Assembly (NCBI RefSeq): GCF_003046315.1
Contig: NZ_PZZP01000001.1
Location: forward strand, 124,001 to 188,000
Direction of reading: 5' to 3'
Length of the DNA stretch: 64,000 bases
Origin: Desmospora activa DSM 45169
Lineage (GTDB): Bacteria > Bacillota > Bacilli > Thermoactinomycetales > DSM-45169
Numbering within the stretch: the stretch's first letter is position 1; each line of letters opens with the position of its first letter. The position numbers and the translations under genes were made by a program. The notes below the pieces were generated by a model that saw only the letters and a program-made list of their open reading frames with translations, was not told where the DNA came from and made no database searches. Below are positions 17,703-27,080 of this stretch, piece after piece.

Positions 17703-17906
17703 GAAAACAAAAAATGCTCTGCTACCTTAGCTTGGTTTTCGCAACTTCAAAGAGACGGGTGGTTGAAGATTTTACACTACAGACCGATTTTCGGTAGCAT
17801 ATCTTCAGTTTTCAACGAGCGAATATGATTCTACCAAAAAATTGTCAGACTTCATTTAGAGATATCGGGTTTTTTCGAGTGATAGTAAGATTATACCCCA
17901 TCCCCC

Positions 17907-18470
17907 TTATCCCTTACATACCGCAGTCAATATCGGGGCATGCTCGCGGTTGAGAACTTGATATTGAACGGTTTGATAGTCGGTATCCAGCTGTTTCATC
18001 CACGCCAATACCTGCTCTGCTTCTTCGCGACCGCCAGGGTGGCCGGTGTAGAGGACGGCGGTCAGGATGCCGCCGGGGTTGAGCATATCCACCGCTTGCC
18101 GCATCGCATCCAGGGTGGTGTCGGTTTGGGTGGTGATCGTTTTGTCGCCATGAGGGAGGTAGCCCAAATTGAACATGACGGCATCTATATGGAGAATGCT
18201 GCGGTTGTAGAGATGAAATTTTATCTTTTCGTGGCTGTCGTGAAAGAGCGTGACACGGCCATCCAAGGACTCTTTTTCCAAACGTAAGCGGCTGCGTCGA
18301 ACCGCTTCTTCCTGTATGTCAAATCCAAAAACCCGTCCGGCATCGCCCACGTGATCGGCCAAAAAGCGAATGTCATGGCCGTTTCCCAGGGTAGCGTCGA
18401 CGGCGATTCCACCGGGGGGGAGGCGTTCCGCCACCCATTGGTGGGTTTGTTGCAAAATACCGGGAAGCAT
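17907..18470 (-). CDS. mnmM: tRNA 5-aminomethyl-2-thiouridine methyltransferase (YtqB type)
   Basis: 187 residues with a class I SAM methyltransferase fold: motif I VDATLGNGHD, motif II region GFDIQ, and motif IV FNLGYLPHGDK. It belongs to the YtqB/MnmM family, which methylates aminomethyl-2-thiouridine at the tRNA wobble position in Gram-positive bacteria lacking MnmC. Its start codon overlaps the stop of the radical-SAM gene just upstream (ATGA), so the two are translationally coupled. Family assignment by motif and gene pair; the enzymatic role is established for B. subtilis homologues. Confidence 0.85.
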   Translation of the reverse strand: MLPGILQQTHQWVAERLPPGGIAVDATLGNGHDIRFLADHVGDAGRVFGFDIQEEAVRRSRLRLEKESLDGRVTLFHDSHEKIKFHLYNRSILHIDAVMFNLGYLPHGDKTITTQTDTTLDAMRQAVDMLNPGGILTAVLYTGHPGGREEAEQVLAWMKQLDTDYQTVQYQVLNREHAPILTAVCKG

Positions 18471-19468
18471 CAGGCTTTTTCACCTACCCATTGCGGTAAG
18501 AGTGAGGGGGTAGCAGGAGACCATTTTTTCCCTTGCCAGGAATGGCGCCGCTTTAGCTCATCGTCGATGGCGTTGAGCGCCTCCCATTTTTTTGTACTCC
18601 ACATCGGCCCGATCATCAGATCCGGCGGGCCGTCCCCTGTCACTCGGTGAATCACCATCTGCGGTGGCAACAGTTCCAACGTATCCACCACTAAGCGTAC
18701 ATAGGTGTCCCGATCCAAAAACTGAAGCAGTCCCTGTTTGTATTGTTTGACCATCGGTGTTTTTTTCAACAGATGGAGGGAATGGATCTTGATGCCTTGG
18801 ATATCCATATTGGCACAGGCACGACCCGTCTCCAGCATCATCTCCGGCGTTTCCTGCGGCAGACCGTAAATGATGTGGGCGCAGGTGCGGATATTTCGCT
18901 GTCGCAGCTTGGCGACTCCTTCTAAAAAACAGGCGTAATCGTGTCCGCGATTGATTAGGTCCGAGGTGGAGTCATGCACCGTCTGCAAGCCCAGCTCCAC
19001 CCAGAGATAGGTGCGCTCATTTAATTCTTCCAATAAATCCAGCACATCGTCCGGCAAGCAGTCCGGCCGGGTGGCGATGGAGAGGCCGATCACATTTTCC
19101 TGCTCCAAAATGCATTCATACATGGGGCGAAGTTCCTCCGCCGGTGCATAGGTATTGCTAAATGCCTGAAAATAACCGAGATATTTCGCTTGCGGCCATT
19201 TTTGGTGCATGCGCTCTTTTACCCGTTGAAACTGTTCCACCAAATCTTGCCGTCGATCTCCAGCAAAATCGCCAGAGCCGCGCGGACTACAGAAGGTGCA
19301 GCCACCGGAGGCGACAGTTCCATCCCGGTTGGGACAAGTAAAGCCACCATCCAAGGGAACTTTAAAGATCTTTTCTCCGAAGTGGCTGCGCAGGTGGTGG
19401 TTCCATGTATGGTAACGTTTATCCCCCCATGTGAGAGGAATTGGTTTCTGTTGTTTTGGTGCGTACAT
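18470..19468 (-). CDS. mnmL: Radical SAM protein of the YtqA family (TIGR01212 type)
   Basis: About 332 residues from ATG 19468, which has AAGGATGG upstream; a longer frame opens at 19504. The radical-SAM cluster cysteines are in FTCPNRDGTVASGGCTFCS. The paired YtqA-YtqB genes of Firmicutes act in the same wobble-uridine pathway, with YtqA proposed to convert the carboxymethylaminomethyl group before YtqB methylates. The ATGA overlap with mnmM supports the shared role. Older annotation often calls this an oxidoreductase. Confidence 0.85.
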   Translation of the reverse strand: MYAPKQQKPIPLTWGDKRYHTWNHHLRSHFGEKIFKVPLDGGFTCPNRDGTVASGGCTFCSPRGSGDFAGDRRQDLVEQFQRVKERMHQKWPQAKYLGYFQAFSNTYAPAEELRPMYECILEQENVIGLSIATRPDCLPDDVLDLLEELNERTYLWVELGLQTVHDSTSDLINRGHDYACFLEGVAKLRQRNIRTCAHIIYGLPQETPEMMLETGRACANMDIQGIKIHSLHLLKKTPMVKQYKQGLLQFLDRDTYVRLVVDTLELLPPQMVIHRVTGDGPPDLMIGPMWSTKKWEALNAIDDELKRRHSWQGKKWSPATPSLLPQWVGEKA

Positions 19469-19593
19469 ATACAACCCATCCTTATAAAAGCGATCTTTCC
19501 CCATTATACACCATGGTGGTGAGATCCCAAGTTTGATTCAGCGATGACTGGGAAAAAATATTTATAGAGTCAGCTGGAAAGGAGCAGATATAC

Positions 19594-20025
19594 TTGAATT
19601 CGGATATCCAAACATTGATCGACGGACTGAATGAAGATCTGGCATATGAGTATGCAGCGGTTATCTCGTATACGTACAATGCTGCCGTTGTTTCCGGTTT
19701 AGCCCGTCCAGTCTTAAAATCGTTTTTTGAAGAAGAAGCTCAGGATGAAATTCGTCACGCCAGTTACCTATCGGAGAAAGTTGCCGCTCTGGGTGGAGTA
19801 CCGGTCGTACAGCCGGCGGAGGTAAAGCAGACTTCCAGCGTAAGGGAAATGTTGGAAAATGCCATCGCTGATGAGGATGCTACCATTCATCGCTATATGA
19901 AACGGATTGAGCAAGCGGAAAAAGCCGCCCAGTACGGTTTAAAGGTGGATTTAGAGGATATGGTGGCCGATGAGTCCAACCATAAGGAAGAGTTGCAGCG
20001 CTTGTTGAACGATCCTCGCTTATAA
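19594..20025 (+). CDS. Ferritin-like diiron protein
   Basis: 143 residues predicted as a four-helix bundle with the ferritin-like metal ligands. There is a Glu in the first helix (EDLAYEYAAV), EEEAQDEIRHA (E-x2-H) in the second, ENAIADEDATI in the third and DESNHKEEL (E-x2-H) in the fourth. Start TTG 19594 follows AAAGGAG. Related small bacterioferritin-like proteins bind iron or act in oxidative defence. It is monocistronic with a clear terminator. Substrate and oligomeric state cannot be read from the sequence. Confidence 0.85.
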   Translation: MNSDIQTLIDGLNEDLAYEYAAVISYTYNAAVVSGLARPVLKSFFEEEAQDEIRHASYLSEKVAALGGVPVVQPAEVKQTSSVREMLENAIADEDATIHRYMKRIEQAEKAAQYGLKVDLEDMVADESNHKEELQRLLNDPRL

Positions 20026-20035
20026 GGAATGAGTG

Positions 20036-20072
20036 AAAAACCGCAACGCGTCATGTGTTGCGGTTTTTTTGT
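20036..20072 (+). terminator. Terminator after the ferritin-like gene
   Basis: AAAAACCGCAAC pairs with GTTGCGGTTTTT; seven T follow the GC part. Confidence 0.85.
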
Positions 20073-20153
20073 ATGCCGGGTATGCTGGAAGCGTAAAAAA
20101 GATCGAAGCCTGTCGGAAGTGTTGGTCAGGGCAGGAGAGGTGAGGTTTATTTG

Positions 20154-21023
20154 ATGAAAAAGCATTTGCACTTATTTTTATGGTTGGTTCTATTATTATT
20201 TGTGATGGTGTCGGGCTGCTCCCTGTTTGCGGGTACTGAGTCGGAGAAGTCGGATGACAGCGTGGATAAAAACGGATCTCTGTCTGCAGAGGAAATCCTT
20301 CAGAAAGCGGAAGCCTCGATGACCGACACGAGTGGGGTTCGTTATGATATTGTCGGTGATCAATCGCTCGTGATCGAAAAAGACGGAAAAAATAAAGCGG
20401 CCACAATGGATTTTAATGCGGCCTTACAGTTGGATCAGAAGCCATTTGCCATCCATTTAAAAGGGAATATCAATACGGATACCGACACTGTACCCGTTGA
20501 GTTGTATTTGGCACAGGGTATCTGGTATAGCCGCATGGATGAAGGGGACTGGACTCGCTCCACTATTCCCTCCTTCGGAAATGGGCAGGGGCAAAATTTG
20601 CTCCCAGCAGAATCGTTGCAACAGTTTCGGCGGATGATTGAGGAATCCAATGACAGTTCAAGGGTGCATTTTTCTAACGAAGAAGATGCATATGTATTAG
20701 AACTGAATGTAACAGAGGAAGGATTGAAAAAAGAGTGGGGTGACGATTATAAAAATCTGAAAAAGAAATTGGAGCCGTCTTGGGAAGAAATCGGTCTTAC
20801 CGCTAGGCAAGCGGAAGCCAGGATTGTTCAGTTTAATCGTCGCTTTTCCATTGACAAGGAGACATTTATACCAAAGCAGATCGATCATGCAACCATCTGG
20901 GAAATTCCGTTAGAAAAAGGTTCCATCACGCTAGAACAAAATATGGTAATCACTTATGCTGGTGAATCGACACGATCGATCACCATACCAGCGGAGGTCA
21001 CAAGAAGTTCCCAAGACAAATAG
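20154..21023 (+). CDS. Lipoprotein, DUF6612-like
   Basis: 289 residues. A signal with lipobox MVSGC is followed by an acidic, serine-rich linker and a beta-rich domain (ILQKAEASM, YDIVGDQSLVIE, PVELYLAQGIWYSRM, ITLEQNMVITY). It resembles the DUF6612 lipoproteins of Bacilli, which have a LolA/LppX-like fold, and is expected on the outer membrane face. Function is unknown. ATG 20154 is preferred to the TTG at 20151; a GAGAGGTGAGG site lies upstream. Monocistronic. Confidence 0.72.
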   Translation: MKKHLHLFLWLVLLLFVMVSGCSLFAGTESEKSDDSVDKNGSLSAEEILQKAEASMTDTSGVRYDIVGDQSLVIEKDGKNKAATMDFNAALQLDQKPFAIHLKGNINTDTDTVPVELYLAQGIWYSRMDEGDWTRSTIPSFGNGQGQNLLPAESLQQFRRMIEESNDSSRVHFSNEEDAYVLELNVTEEGLKKEWGDDYKNLKKKLEPSWEEIGLTARQAEARIVQFNRRFSIDKETFIPKQIDHATIWEIPLEKGSITLEQNMVITYAGESTRSITIPAEVTRSSQDK

Positions 21024-21071
21024 ACTCTCAAACAGGGGTTCCCTGGTGTGGCCGCCTACCCTACTTTAAAA

Positions 21072-21099
21072 TGCCATCTCAAAGAGGTGGTTTTTTTCT
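21072..21099 (+). terminator. Terminator after the DUF6612-like lipoprotein
   Basis: Stem CCATCTC/GAGGTGG with loop AAA, then seven T. Confidence 0.85.
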
Positions 21100-21223
21100 G
21101 TTTTATATGGTTTTTGCCGGGATGCTATAGCACTTTTTATCTGTATCAATGATATATAAAAAACTGTATCATAACCTGTTGCAACCATGTATCATATAGT
21201 AAATATCTTGTATTTCGCTGGTA

Positions 21224-21252
21224 TTGACGGAGTATATCGTGGGGTGTATCAT
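21224..21252 (+). promoter_or_regulatory. Probable promoter of the pdh operon
   Basis: TTGACG, 17 bases, TATCAT. This leaves a leader of about 245 bases before pdhA. The rest of the 21.1-21.5 kb gap shows no gene and no riboswitch that can be recognised. Confidence 0.5.
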
Positions 21253-21505
21253 TCAAATGTATGGGTTGTAACCAAACAGGAGTAATGGTTGGCTCAAGGA
21301 AACCCAAACCGTTTTAGCGGCAAGGCGGACAGGATTTAACAGTTTTTGCGTCCGGTATGAAGGGAAGGTACTTCTGAGACTGTTTCTCTCCTATTCATCC
21401 CATATTCCTGTTGTTCGCATGGACAACGGGTAAACTTGGCAGGATAAGGAGATGAACGGATCATATTAGCCCGGTGAGGAGCATTAAGAAACGAGGTGTG
21501 CAATT

Positions 21506-22591
21506 GTGCCTAAAGTAATGGAGTTGAAGCAGGGTTCGGAAATGTTTCAAATCCTAAATGAAAACGGTGAGATTGTCGAAGGGCAACAAGCACCAGATCT
21601 CTCCGATGACGAACTGAAAGACATTTATCGCTGGATGTTGCGAATCCGTACGTTTGACGGGCGTGCCATTAAGCTGAACCGTCAGGGACGCTTAGGTTTT
21701 TATGCGCCGATGGCAGGCCAGGAAGCGTGCCAGATCGCATCGATGGCTGCGCTAAAGAAGAGCGATATGCTGTATCCCAGCTATCGTGATGTCGGTACCG
21801 CTATGTATCATGGATTGCCGATGGAAAATGTTTTCCTCAATTCCCGTGGTCAGATTACGGGCATGAAAACGCCGGAGGGCGTAAACGCTTACCCGCCGCA
21901 AATCATCATCGCCGCTCAAGTTCTTCACTGTGCCGGTTCCGGTTGGGCTTTCCGCCTGCGGGATGAAGATCATGTTGCGATCTGTTTCTTCGGAGACGGG
22001 GCGACCTCAGAAGGGGACTTCCACGAAGGACTCAACTTTGCCGCCGTCTACGATGCCAACTCCATTTTCTTCTGTCAAAACAACCAATACGCCATCAGTG
22101 TGCCGCTTCATAAACAGATGCGTTCCGAGACGATCGCCCAAAAAGCTGTCGCTTACGGCATCGCCGGCATTCGCGTCGACGGCAACGATGCCTTGGCCGT
22201 CTATGAGGCGACCAAACAAGCGGCTGAACGTGCCCGCAAAGGGGAAGGACCGACCTTGATCGAAGCGGTTACCTACCGTGTTGGACCGCACACCATGGCG
22301 GGTGATGACCCGGGTCGCTACCGCACGAAAGAAGAGGAAGAGACCTGGACCTCTAAGCGTGATCCGCTCAAGCGCCTCCGTCAATACCTGGATTCCAAAG
22401 GCCTCTGGTCTGATGCCGAGGAAGAGCAGGTACAAGAAGAAGTGCTGAACGAGATGAACGAAGCGATCAAAAAAGTGGAGAAAGCACCGAAAGGGACCGT
22501 CGCTGAATTGATCGACGATCTCTATGCTGAAACTCCGGCACTCCTTAAAAAGCAAAAAGATGAATACCTCTCCTGGAAGGAGGGCAAATAA
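21506..22591 (+). CDS. pdhA: Pyruvate dehydrogenase E1 component, alpha subunit
   Basis: 361 residues, GTG start behind GAGGTG. With PdhB it forms the thiamine-diphosphate-dependent E1 that decarboxylates pyruvate and acetylates the lipoyl group of E2. The ThDP-binding segment GDGATSEGDFHEGLNFA and the YRVGPHTMAGDDPGRY loop are present. First gene of the four-gene operon pdhABCD, 3 bases before pdhB. The strong similarity pattern favours pyruvate over branched-chain substrates, but the E1 families overlap. Confidence 0.96.
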   Translation: MPKVMELKQGSEMFQILNENGEIVEGQQAPDLSDDELKDIYRWMLRIRTFDGRAIKLNRQGRLGFYAPMAGQEACQIASMAALKKSDMLYPSYRDVGTAMYHGLPMENVFLNSRGQITGMKTPEGVNAYPPQIIIAAQVLHCAGSGWAFRLRDEDHVAICFFGDGATSEGDFHEGLNFAAVYDANSIFFCQNNQYAISVPLHKQMRSETIAQKAVAYGIAGIRVDGNDALAVYEATKQAAERARKGEGPTLIEAVTYRVGPHTMAGDDPGRYRTKEEEETWTSKRDPLKRLRQYLDSKGLWSDAEEEQVQEEVLNEMNEAIKKVEKAPKGTVAELIDDLYAETPALLKKQKDEYLSWKEGK

Positions 22592-22594
22592 GCC

Positions 22595-23575
22595 ATGGCT
22601 ACCATGACCTATATTCAAGCCATCAACCAAGCACTTAGCGTCGAAATGGAACGGGATAAAAACGTACTCGTCATGGGTGAAGACGTCGGGGTGAACGGCG
22701 GTGTTTTCCGTGCAACCGCCGATCTGTACCAAACCTTCGGCGAGAAGCGTTCCTTTGACACCCCGCTGGCGGAGTCCGCGATCATCGGTACGGCGATCGG
22801 TCTCGCCAACCACGGCTTCCGTCCGGTTCCCGAGATCCAGTTTGCCGGATTTGTCTATGAGTGTATGGACCAAATCTCGACGCAAGCCGCTCGGATCCGC
22901 ATGCGTTCCGGTGGACGTTTCAACGCTCCCATCACCGTCCGCGTTCCCTTCGGCGGCGGCGTAAAAACGCCGGAAATGCACTCCGACAGCCTGGAAGCAT
23001 TGTTTATGCACAGCCCTGGGGTAAAAGTGGTGATCCCCTCTACCCCTTATGACGCCAAAGGCTTGCTGATCTCCGCCATCCGGGACGATGACCCGGTCAT
23101 CTTCTATGAATCGATGAAGCTGTATCGCTCCATTAAAGCCGATGTGCCGGAGGAAGCATACACCGTGCCCTTGGGCAAAGCCAACGTGGTCCGGGAAGGC
23201 ACCGACGTTACCCTGATCGCTTACGGCGCTATGGTTCATACCGCGGAAAAAGCGGCGGCACAAGCGGAGAAAGAGCGTGGTGTAAAAGCGGAAGTGATCG
23301 ACTTGCGCACGATTTCTCCCTTTGATCTGGAGACGATCATCGGCTCCGTCACCAAAACCCATCGCGCTGTTGTCATCCATGAAGCGGCCCAAACCGGCGG
23401 TGTTGGTGCGGAATTGTCCGCTCGCATCCACGAAGAAGCGATCCTCTCTCTGGAAGCGCCGGTGGTGCGTGTGACTGGTTTTGACACCCCGTACCCGTTG
23501 ACAGCGATCGAAGACGAATACTTACCGACAGTGGACCGAATCTGTGCCGGTATCTACAAAACGCTGGACTTTTAA
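22595..23575 (+). CDS. pdhB: Pyruvate dehydrogenase E1 component, beta subunit
   Basis: 326 residues, the usual size for PdhB. The MGEDVG...GVFRAT start, the FDTPLAESAIIGTAIGLA stretch and the C-terminal TGFDTPYP motif match the transketolase-like beta subunit of alpha-keto acid dehydrogenases. It completes E1 with pdhA and lies 20 bases upstream of pdhC, whose GAAAGGAGG site is in the gap. Confidence 0.96.
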   Translation: MATMTYIQAINQALSVEMERDKNVLVMGEDVGVNGGVFRATADLYQTFGEKRSFDTPLAESAIIGTAIGLANHGFRPVPEIQFAGFVYECMDQISTQAARIRMRSGGRFNAPITVRVPFGGGVKTPEMHSDSLEALFMHSPGVKVVIPSTPYDAKGLLISAIRDDDPVIFYESMKLYRSIKADVPEEAYTVPLGKANVVREGTDVTLIAYGAMVHTAEKAAAQAEKERGVKAEVIDLRTISPFDLETIIGSVTKTHRAVVIHEAAQTGGVGAELSARIHEEAILSLEAPVVRVTGFDTPYPLTAIEDEYLPTVDRICAGIYKTLDF

Positions 23576-23595
23576 TTGAAAGGAGGTACCCGATC

Positions 23596-24876
23596 GTGGC
23601 TTTTGAATTTAAATTGCCTGATGTAGGTGAAGGGATCCACGAAGGCGAAATCGTGAAGTTTCATGTTAAAGAAGGCGATTCCATCAACGAAGATGATGTG
23701 CTCGCTGAAGTGCAGACGGATAAAGCGGTGGTGGAGATCCCCTCCCCCGTGACCGGTACCGTCAAAAAACTGAACGCCGCTGAAGGCGAAGTGATCGAAG
23801 TCGGCTCCGTATTGGCTGTCTTTGACACCGGCGATGGAGACGCAGCGGAAGAGACGGCAACCGAAGAGGCAAAAGCGGAAGAAACCCCTGCCCCGGCAGA
23901 AGAGAAGAAAGAAGAAGCTCCTGCTGCTCCCGCCGCCACCGGCAAGCAGGTGTTGGCGATGCCTTCCATCCGCAAAAAAGCCCGGGAGCTGGGCATCGAT
24001 ATCAGCCAGGTAGCAGGTTCCGGCCCCCGTGGCCGCATCACCTTGGAAGATCTGGAGAACTTCCAAGCAGGCGGTGCTAAACAAGAAGCCCAACCGGAAG
24101 CGGAGCAAGCAGCTCCGGCTCCTGCAGCGAAAGAAGCTGCCGCGCCTGCGCCCGCAGCACAGGCGCCACAAGGAAACGAAGAGCGTATTCCGCTGCGCGG
24201 TATGCGTCGTACCATCGCCAAGCGGATGGCACAAAGCGTCTACACCGCTCCCCATGTGACGATTATGGATGAGGTGGATGCATCCGAGCTGATCGAAATG
24301 CGCAAATGGGCGAAGCCGATGGCGGAACAGCGCGGCATCAAGCTGACCTACATGCCTTTTATCATCAAGGCTCTGGTTGCCGCTTTGCATGAATTCCCCA
24401 CTTTAAACGCTTCCATCGATGATGAGAAAGAAGAGATCATCATCAAGAAGTACTACCATATGGGGATTGCAGCAGCCACCGAAGACGGTTTGTTAGTACC
24501 GGTATTAAAAGATGTGGATCGCAAATCGATGTTCCAACTGGCGGATGAGATGAGCGACTTGATTAAACGCACACGGGAGCGGAAAGCCGGTGTGGAAGAC
24601 CTGAAGGGCAGCACCTTCACCATTACCAACATCGGAGCCTTCGGCGGCCAATTCTTCACCCCGATTATCAACTATCCGGAAGTGGCGATCTTCGGTATGG
24701 GCAAAATGGCGGATCGTCCGATGGCAGTCGATGGAGAAGTGGTAATCAAGCCCATTATGAACATCTCGCTGTCCATCGATCACCGCCTGATCGACGGCGA
24801 TGTGGCCGCCCGCTTCCTCAATCGTGTCAAAGAGTTGCTGGAAAACCCGAAACTCTTGATGATGGAGATGAGCTGA
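23596..24876 (+). CDS. pdhC: Dihydrolipoamide acetyltransferase (E2)
   Basis: 426 residues. Order: lipoyl domain with the modified Lys43 in the TDKAVVEI motif; an Ala/Pro/Glu-rich linker; an E3/E1-binding domain (about 118-155, PSIRKKARELGIDISQV..GSGPRG); a second Ala/Pro linker; and the catalytic acyltransferase core ending with SIDHRLIDGDVAA (HxxxDG). It passes the acetyl group from lipoamide to CoA and forms the structural core. One lipoyl domain only, as in most Firmicutes. Confidence 0.97.
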   Translation: MAFEFKLPDVGEGIHEGEIVKFHVKEGDSINEDDVLAEVQTDKAVVEIPSPVTGTVKKLNAAEGEVIEVGSVLAVFDTGDGDAAEETATEEAKAEETPAPAEEKKEEAPAAPAATGKQVLAMPSIRKKARELGIDISQVAGSGPRGRITLEDLENFQAGGAKQEAQPEAEQAAPAPAAKEAAAPAPAAQAPQGNEERIPLRGMRRTIAKRMAQSVYTAPHVTIMDEVDASELIEMRKWAKPMAEQRGIKLTYMPFIIKALVAALHEFPTLNASIDDEKEEIIIKKYYHMGIAAATEDGLLVPVLKDVDRKSMFQLADEMSDLIKRTRERKAGVEDLKGSTFTITNIGAFGGQFFTPIINYPEVAIFGMGKMADRPMAVDGEVVIKPIMNISLSIDHRLIDGDVAARFLNRVKELLENPKLLMMEMS

Positions 24877-24877
24877 T

Positions 24878-26290
24878 ATGGTAGTAGGAGACTTTGCAAC
24901 CGAAGTTGACGTTCTTGTCGTCGGTGGCGGTCCTGGCGGCTATGTTGCCGCCATCCGTGCCGCCCAACTGGGGAAAAAAGTAACTTTAGTGGATAAAGCG
25001 GAACTGGGCGGAGTCTGCCTCAATCGGGGTTGTATTCCTTCCAAAGCGTTAATCCATGCGGCAGATGAAGTAAACAAAATGAAAAACGCCTCCCACATGG
25101 GCATCGAAGTGGATGGAGTCAAGCTTGACTTCCCCAAAACGATTCAGTGGAAAGATCAAGTGGTGAAAAAGCTGACAGGCGGTGTCGGTCAGCTTTTGAA
25201 GGGAAATAAAGTGGAAGTGGTACAAGGGGAAGTCTACTTCTCCGGAGAAAACACCGTCAAGGTCGCAACCGAGGATAACAGTACCACTTATCAGTTTGAG
25301 CACTGCATCTTGGCGACAGGCTCCCGCCCGACCCAGATTCCGTCGTTGCCGTTTGACGGAGAAAAAATCATCTCTTCCACCGAAGCGCTCAACCTGCAAG
25401 CCGTACCGGAAAAGCTGATCGTAGTCGGTGGCGGCTATATCGGCTTGGAGTTGGGTACCGCCTATGCTAAGTTGGGGGCGGAAGTGACCATCCTGGAAGG
25501 GACCGACAGCTTGCTGCCAGGTACCGACCCGGGCATGGTGCGCATGGTGAAGCGCAACCTGAAAAAGCTGGGTGTCGACGTGGTGACCAATGCCATGGTG
25601 CAAGGGGCAGACACCTCTGGCAATGGTGTCACTGTTACTGCCGAAGTAAAAGGAGAAGAAAAAACCTTCTCTGCGGATAAAGTGTTGGTGTCCGTCGGTC
25701 GTACCCCTAACACCGATGAGTTGGGTCTGGAACATGCTGGGATCGAGCTGGATGGTCGCTTTGTTCCCACTGATAAACAGATGCGTACCAAAAATGAGCG
25801 CATTTTTGCCATCGGTGATATTGCCGGCCAACCGATGTTGGCCCACAAAGCTAGCTATGAAGGCAAAGTGGCGGCGGAAGCGATCGCCGGTGAACCCAGT
25901 GAAGTGGATTACCGCGCGATGCCTTACGTCATCTTCTCCGATCCGGAACTGGCCTATACCGGCCTGACGGAGCAAGAGGCAAAAGAGCAGGGCTATGACG
26001 TCAGTGTCAGCCGATTCTCCTTTGCCGCCAACGGTCGTGCACTCTCTTTGGATGCCGCCGACGGTTATTTCCAAGTGGTTGCCGACAAAGAGACGAAACA
26101 GATTATCGGCGCTCAAATCGTGGGTCCAGAAGCATCCAGTTTGATCTCTGAAGTGGTACTGGCGATCGAGATGGGAGCCAACGCCGAAGATATCGCCTTG
26201 ACGATCCATGCTCATCCCTCCCTGCCGGAAACCTTTATGGAAGCAGCAGAGGGAATCGTCGGAAACGCCATTCATATGGTGAACAAATAA
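24878..26290 (+). CDS. pdhD: Dihydrolipoamide dehydrogenase (E3)
   Basis: 470 residues. FAD motif GGGPGGYVAAIRAA, redox disulfide GGVCLNRGCIPSK, NAD motif GGGYIGLELG and the C-terminal HAHPSLPET with the active-site His. It reoxidises the lipoyl groups and transfers electrons to NAD. Last gene of pdhABCD, starting one base after the pdhC stop, and closed by a strong terminator. Confidence 0.97.
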   Translation: MVVGDFATEVDVLVVGGGPGGYVAAIRAAQLGKKVTLVDKAELGGVCLNRGCIPSKALIHAADEVNKMKNASHMGIEVDGVKLDFPKTIQWKDQVVKKLTGGVGQLLKGNKVEVVQGEVYFSGENTVKVATEDNSTTYQFEHCILATGSRPTQIPSLPFDGEKIISSTEALNLQAVPEKLIVVGGGYIGLELGTAYAKLGAEVTILEGTDSLLPGTDPGMVRMVKRNLKKLGVDVVTNAMVQGADTSGNGVTVTAEVKGEEKTFSADKVLVSVGRTPNTDELGLEHAGIELDGRFVPTDKQMRTKNERIFAIGDIAGQPMLAHKASYEGKVAAEAIAGEPSEVDYRAMPYVIFSDPELAYTGLTEQEAKEQGYDVSVSRFSFAANGRALSLDAADGYFQVVADKETKQIIGAQIVGPEASSLISEVVLAIEMGANAEDIALTIHAHPSLPETFMEAAEGIVGNAIHMVNK

Positions 26291-26304
26291 GCCTATAGTA
26301 ACGA

Positions 26305-26340
26305 CAACACCCTCGGATATGTTCGAGGGTGTTTTTATTA
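26305..26340 (+). terminator. Terminator of the pdh operon
   Basis: Perfect 9-bp stem ACACCCTCG/CGAGGGTGT followed by TTTTTATT. Confidence 0.9.
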
Positions 26341-26666
26341 TGATAGTAAGTTGCCTCGTCTGTAAGCCTTGGTTAGCGAGTATGGAAAACCTAAAAACGT
26401 GGGAGTCATCGGAAACGAAAAATGGATCGAGGACATCTATCCAAGAATCGTGTTGAGTCGCAATGTGCGCCCATTTTTAAAAAATGCTTAGACGATGTCC
26501 ACAACGGAGGAGCATACGAAACCATATGCGCTATATCTGGAGACAAAGTGGGGATACTTTCGACTGATCCGGTATCCTCCCCGATTTTCCGGTCATAAGT
26601 AAGCACCCCGGGTTCGGGGTGCATTGGCACAGGAGTGATCTTTTGTTACTGTATTAATAACAACTT

Positions 26667-26822
26667 TTAATGAACTTTCTTTTGCGCTGCATGATTGGCC
26701 GGTCCCTGTGCGAGGGGAGCGGCTTTTTTCTTGCGCTTCAACAAGAAGTGGGGGATAATCCCGGCAGGCACCGGCAGCTCTTCCTGAACAGGGCTGATGG
26801 GTTGCTTGCGAACGAAACGCAT
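26667..26822 (-). CDS. Small basic protein of 51 residues, unknown
   Basis: A short frame with a near-ideal ribosome binding site: AAAGGAG eight bases before ATG 26822. The product begins MRFVRKQPISPVQEEL, contains a PVPAGIIPHFLLKRKKKAA segment and ends in a polar basic tail. There is no signal peptide and no clear membrane helix. A GC-rich hairpin GCACCCCG/CGGGGTGC lies about 45 bases past the stop (26602-26622). I do not recognise a family. The good start signal and composition make a real gene likely. It sits between pdh and the IS607 relic. Confidence 0.55.
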   Translation of the reverse strand: MRFVRKQPISPVQEELPVPAGIIPHFLLKRKKKAAPLAQGPANHAAQKKVH

Positions 26823-27080
26823 GGTGGGCACTCCTTTCTTTCTGTAGCAAAAAGTTGTGATCGGGAGTAATACTCCCTACCTAAAAGATAACTTCTTATA
26901 ACGAGATGTCAATAGGTTTTTTTGAGAAGTATGCCCTTTTTTCGGTTTTTTTATTTTGCAAAAGGGAAAAAGGGATGGGAAGTACGGAAAATAAAGCGTT
27001 AACAGACAACGTTGCTGGTGAAGTACAAATGAGGAGGGATAGTAACAGTTAATTCAAGTGTATAAATAACACAGGGGGAA

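Noticed and set aside
22007-23431. 474-codon antisense frame across pdhA/pdhB
   Set aside because: Shadow of two certain genes with strong codon bias; no start signal and no protein-like motifs.
25049-26275. 408-codon antisense frame in pdhD
   Set aside because: Shadow of pdhD; His/Phe-rich composition typical of reverse-strand artefacts.
26406-26630. 74-codon minus-strand frame after pdhD
   Set aside because: The opposite strand reads more like protein; no start signal on the minus strand.
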